This document shows positions 5,068 through 7,724 of a stretch of DNA of 7,724 nucleotides, in pieces. Numbering within the stretch: position 1 is the stretch's first letter; each line of letters starts with the position of its first letter. Below the pieces are notes generated by a model, which saw nothing but the letters and a program-made list of their open reading frames with translations, was not told the DNA's origin and searched no databases. Source of the stretch: CAYMLL01 sp964390645 (lineage in GTDB: Bacteria > Planctomycetota > UBA8108); NCBI GenBank assembly GCA_964390645.1, contig CAYMLL010000332.1, positions 1 through 7,724 on the forward strand. Reading direction: 5' to 3'. A program made the translations under genes and the position numbers.

Positions 5068-6636
5068 ATGAAGAACCCCGTCCTGCGGACTCTCTGCACC
5101 GGTCTCGTGATCGTCTCGAGCCTGAACGGCACCGCCGGGGCTCTGAGAGCGGGCTCGCCGTCGCCGAAGCGCCCCAACGTCGTGATCCTCGTCGCCGACG
5201 ACATGGGCTGGGGTGATGTCGGCTACCACGGCAGCGAGATCAAGACGCCGAACCTCGACAAGCTCGTCGCCGAGGGGGTCGAGCTCGATCGATTCTACGC
5301 CTTTCCGGTCTGCAGCCCGACGCGGGCAGCGATGATGACGGGGCGCTCTCCGCTGCGTTTCGGGATCACCGCGCCGCTGGGTCGCAGCCGACCGGGGCCG
5401 CCGCTCGACGAGCGGTTCCTGCCGCAGAGCTTCCGGGCCGCCGGCTATCAGACCCTGATGTCGGGCAAGTGGCATCTCGGTGGAGCTGACGGCGAGCTTC
5501 CGCAGGAGCGCGGCTTCGATCACTTCTACGGGTTCGTCGGGGGGGTTACCGAGTACTACACGCGCCAGGACGGTCGCCGTGGTCGCGGGGACTGGCAGCG
5601 CAACGGCGAGCGGGTCTCGGACAGGGGATACTCGACCGATCTGCTGGCGGCGGAGGCGATCCGGCTTCTGCGCGAGCGCGACAGGAAGAAGCCCGTTTTC
5701 CTCTACCTGCCCTTCAACGCTCCGCACACTCCGCTGCAGGCGCCCGAGGCAGTGATCGAGAAATACCGCAGCATCGAGGGAAGAGATCGTCGGGTCTACG
5801 CCGCCATGGTCGATGCGATGGACGCGGCCATCGGTCGGGTCCTCTCGGCGCTCGACGACGAGGGGCTCGGAGAGAACACCCTCGTGCTCTTCTTCAGCGA
5901 CAACGGAGGCTCCCGCTCCGGCGGCGCCAGCAACCGTCCGCTCACGGGCGTCAAGCTCTCGGTCTTCGAAGGGGGCATCCGCGTGCCCGCGGTGATGCGC
6001 TGGCCGGGTGTGCTCGAGGCCGGGCGGAAATCTCGCCAGGTCGTGTCGGTGATCGATCTTCTTCCGACCCTGACATCGGCGGCGGGCATCGAGGCGGGTA
6101 ACACGAAGCCCCTCGACGGCCAGGATGTGTGGCCGGCCATCCGCGACGGCAAGGAGGTCGCTCACGTGGACGTGGTCTTCGGAGACCGGCAGCAGAGCGC
6201 CGTCCTCCACGGGTCGTGGAAGCTGGTACGGACGAGCCGCTCCGGTGGCGAGCCGCAGAGCCGTCTCTACCGCATCGGGAGCGACCCCACGGAGGAGACG
6301 AACCTGGCGTCGGAACATCCGGACGTGGTGCGAGACCTCGGCGCGCGCATCGAGAAGCTGACCTCCCTCCTTCCCGAGAGACGGGACGACGGGCGCCGTC
6401 GATCACGACGCGGCGGGTTCGCACGGCCTCGCAACCCGCTCCTCATCGCGCTGGACCTCGACGGCGACGGGGAGGTGTCCGCGGCGGAGATCGCCGGCGC
6501 TCCTGCCGCTCTGAAGAAGCTCGACGCCAACGCCGACGGCCGGCTGAGCGACGACGAGCTGCCGCGGGCGTTACGTTCGGGTTCCGGTCGGGGTGGACGC
6601 GAACGGGGCCGGTCGAGGGGCTTTCGCGATCCCTGA
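5068..6636 (+). CDS. Arylsulfatase (formylglycine-dependent, family S1) with C-terminal EF-hand pair
   Basis: This encodes an exported type I sulfatase of 522 residues that would hydrolyse sulfate esters outside the cytoplasm. The start at 5068 has GAGG eight bases upstream and begins a signal peptide (MKNPVLRTL, likely cleavage after AGA at 23-25). An in-frame start at 4978 would bury it. Seen in order: metal ligands D44-D45 in ILVADDMGWGDVGYHG; the formylglycine signature C82-S-P-T-R86; K134 and H136 in SGKWHLG; H220 in NAPHTPLQAP; D278-N279 in FFSDNGG; K296 before the SVFEGGIRVP motif. All catalytic positions are present. Phrasing such as PHTPLQAP and YAAMVDAMDAAIG resembles the arylsulfatase B type, but the substrate cannot be read from sequence. 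After an Arg-rich linker (about 440-452) two calcium loops follow at 463-474 (DLDGDGEVSAAE) and 486-497 (DANADGRLSDDE), then a Gly/Arg tail. The gene may share a transcript with the CotH gene. No formylglycine-generating enzyme is encoded in the window. Confidence 0.95.
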   Translation: MKNPVLRTLCTGLVIVSSLNGTAGALRAGSPSPKRPNVVILVADDMGWGDVGYHGSEIKTPNLDKLVAEGVELDRFYAFPVCSPTRAAMMTGRSPLRFGITAPLGRSRPGPPLDERFLPQSFRAAGYQTLMSGKWHLGGADGELPQERGFDHFYGFVGGVTEYYTRQDGRRGRGDWQRNGERVSDRGYSTDLLAAEAIRLLRERDRKKPVFLYLPFNAPHTPLQAPEAVIEKYRSIEGRDRRVYAAMVDAMDAAIGRVLSALDDEGLGENTLVLFFSDNGGSRSGGASNRPLTGVKLSVFEGGIRVPAVMRWPGVLEAGRKSRQVVSVIDLLPTLTSAAGIEAGNTKPLDGQDVWPAIRDGKEVAHVDVVFGDRQQSAVLHGSWKLVRTSRSGGEPQSRLYRIGSDPTEETNLASEHPDVVRDLGARIEKLTSLLPERRDDGRRRSRRGGFARPRNPLLIALDLDGDGEVSAAEIAGAPAALKKLDANADGRLSDDELPRALRSGSGRGGRERGRSRGFRDP

Positions 6637-6763
6637 CAGCCAAGCTCCCCTTGCCGGTCAGTCGCATCCCGGCGGTGAGTCGTTGCGGCGTTCGAGCGTC
6701 TCCTGCCCGACGGGTCTCGCCGGGCGGCGAAAGAAGATGCTCCGACTAGCTTTCTCAGATACG

Positions 6764-6842
6764 ATGCGAATCACGCACCGGTGTCCCTCGTGCTGGTCCA
6801 GGGTCGGGACGGCAGGGGCTCTGCGGTGGGTTTGGTTCGCAT
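6764..6842 (+). other. Possible branched RNA fold in the leader of the last gene
   Basis: ATGCGAATC (6764-6772) can pair with GGTTCGCAT (6834-6842) over nine positions, including one G-T wobble. Inside, CACC (6776-6779) pairs with GGTG (6825-6828), enclosing GTCCC/GGGAC (6783-6787 with 6806-6810) and GCAG/CTGC (6812-6815 with 6821-6824), a three-way junction. The helices are nested without conflict. In GC-rich DNA such folds arise by chance, and it matches no riboswitch family I know. Confidence 0.2.
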
Positions 6843-6897
6843 TCTCGAGGAGATATGCGGCGGGACGCTTGGCGGTGCTGAATCCGGAGGACTGAAC

Positions 6898-6904
6898 AAG
6901 GAGG
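6898..6904 (+). promoter_or_regulatory. Strong Shine-Dalgarno (AAGGAGG)
   Basis: A perfect AAGGAGG lies four bases before the ATG at 6909. It is clearly the best ribosome binding site of the window and fixes this start. Confidence 0.75.
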
Positions 6905-6908
6905 AATC

Positions 6909-7655
6909 ATGTCTCGTTGGATTGGATGCGTTTCGCTTACATTTCTGCCGGTCGCCGCGATAGCGCAGCCGTGGTCGGACAACTTCGACAGCTACGCTGT
7001 CGGGCCGATCGACGGTCAGGGCGGCTGGGAAGGTTGGAACAACATACCGGGCCCCGGGCGGGCAGACGTCACCGATGCGCAGGCGTCTTCTGCGCCCCAC
7101 TCACTCGGCCTCAGGCCGACCACTGACCTGGTGCGGAGCTTCGCGGGAGCCGACAGCGGTCTGTGGGCATTTCGGGGAGAGATCTTCATCGAATCGGGTC
7201 ACACGGGGGAGACCTGGTTGATTCTCCTGAACCGCTACAGCCACGGAGGACCCAAGAACTGGTCGACCCAGGTTCGGTTTACCGACACGCAGGTCCAGTC
7301 CGGGGGCGGCAGTGACTTCCCGGGACTCAGCCTCGCCAACTCGATCACCGATCGGTGGGTGAGCTTCGAGGTCCTGATCGATCTCGATGCGAACCAACAG
7401 ACGATCTCGTACAACGGTGAGGTCGTCGATGAGACGCCGTGGCAAGTGAGCGGGGACAACTCGATCAGCGCGGTCGACCTCTGGTCCAACAATGGCGTTG
7501 GCGGATACTTCGACAATCTGGAGCTCGTGCGGGTGGGGGGGCCCGAGGTGCCCGCGCTCTCCGTGGGCGGCTTCGCGCTGCTCGGCGCGTTGCTGTTTAC
7601 GGTGGGGTTCTTCGTCGTCCCGAGGGTTCGCCGCAAGTCGCCGGCTGCCATCTGA
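6909..7655 (+). CDS. Secreted jelly-roll (concanavalin-like) protein with IPTL/PEP-CTERM-like sorting tail
   Basis: This is an exported protein of 248 residues. A signal peptide (MSRWIGCVSLTFLPVAAIAQ, likely cleavage after AIA at 17-19) leads into WSDNFDSYAVG (from about 22) and GQGGWEGWNN, an opening I associate with secreted concanavalin-A-like beta-sandwich proteins. Later strands (FRGEIFIES, TWLILLNRYS, WVSFEVLIDLDANQQTISYNGE, ISAVDLWSNN, GYFDNLELV) fit the same fold: a buried hydrophobic pattern with a final aspartate-containing strand. No catalytic motif is evident, so glycan binding or a structural role is inferred. The C-terminus has VPALS at 214-218, a hydrophobic span at about 219-238 (GGFALLGALLFTVGFFVV) and basic PRVRRK, the three-part layout of IPTL/PEP-CTERM-type surface sorting signals. 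The usual IPTLSEWG motif is only partly matched. Unlike the three upstream genes it has no EF-hand or dockerin loop. Confidence 0.85.
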   Translation: MSRWIGCVSLTFLPVAAIAQPWSDNFDSYAVGPIDGQGGWEGWNNIPGPGRADVTDAQASSAPHSLGLRPTTDLVRSFAGADSGLWAFRGEIFIESGHTGETWLILLNRYSHGGPKNWSTQVRFTDTQVQSGGGSDFPGLSLANSITDRWVSFEVLIDLDANQQTISYNGEVVDETPWQVSGDNSISAVDLWSNNGVGGYFDNLELVRVGGPEVPALSVGGFALLGALLFTVGFFVVPRVRRKSPAAI

Positions 7656-7724
7656 GAAGGCCTCGGCCCGGCTCCGCGGGCTCCGCGGCCCCCGCGATGC
7701 AGAGGAAGAAGGCTGGTGTTGCTC

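Larger units (their letters stand above)
6637..6908. other. Intergenic region, no gene seen
   Basis: This 272-base gap contains no convincing reading frame. It holds a hairpin shortly after the sulfatase gene (GCCCG at 6705-6709 with CGGGC at 6721-6725, extendable past one mismatch) and a possible larger fold at 6764-6842. A TACGAT at 6760-6765 could be a -10 box, but no -35 partner is seen at 17 bases. Confidence 0.6.

Noticed and set aside
5047..6318. Long open frame on the minus strand opposite the sulfatase
   Set aside because: The plus strand holds a complete sulfatase with all motifs. The antisense product has no family features.
6593..6895. Short plus-strand frame of 100 codons across the end of the sulfatase and the following gap
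   Set aside because: It overlaps the sulfatase C-terminus in another frame, lacks a ribosome binding site and shows no domain or sensible composition.
7666..7696. Terminator after the last gene
   Set aside because: Two alternative short stems (GCCCG/CGGGC and CGCGGG/CCCGCG) are possible in very GC-rich sequence, but neither is followed by a T-run or stands out over chance.

Overview
This is a GC-rich window whose four recognisable genes all lie on the plus strand. All four encode proteins with an N-terminal signal peptide, so the locus is devoted to exported or cell-surface proteins. Three of the four carry calcium-binding EF-hand or dockerin-type loops. The combination of a dockerin-like C-terminus without a cellulosome, a CotH kinase with EF-hands, a formylglycine sulfatase with an EF-hand tail, and a jelly-roll protein with a hydrophobic/Arg-rich sorting tail is what I associate with Planctomycetota. 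That assignment is inferred from family knowledge, not from a search. Verrucomicrobiota, Lentisphaerota or Myxococcota are less likely alternatives.

Layout. 1-69: probable last codons of an upstream gene. 70-224: intergenic, with two inverted repeats and a promoter-like pair. 225-1655: secreted beta-solenoid-like protein ending in a dockerin-like domain. 1656-2005: 350-base intergenic region with a nine-G run, a second promoter-like pair of the same form, a dyad and a bulged hairpin. 2006-4941: one large gene (signal peptide, two EF-hands, CotH kinase, low-complexity linker, CotH C-terminal part, Ig-like segment, lamin-tail domain), split by a frame change in or near a G-rich tract (about 3384-3470, including 17 consecutive G). 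4942-5067: short spacer with a 7-bp-stem hairpin. 5068-6636: arylsulfatase with a C-terminal EF-hand pair. 6637-6908: intergenic, hairpin-forming, no gene seen. 6909-7655: secreted concanavalin-like/jelly-roll protein with an IPTL/PEP-CTERM-like tail. 7656-7724: intergenic.

How the genes may work together (inference): the sulfatase would remove sulfate esters from an external polysaccharide or glycoprotein, the CotH protein could phosphorylate exported proteins, and the dockerin-like and jelly-roll proteins are likely structural or carbohydrate-binding. Calcium-binding modules recur in three of the proteins and may stabilise or anchor them outside the cell. The most notable item is the CotH gene. 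Its reading frame breaks at a homopolymer that is either a sequencing/assembly error or a phase-variable tract that switches the C-terminal lamin-tail half on and off. No RNA genes, CRISPR arrays, insertion sequences or replication origins were seen.
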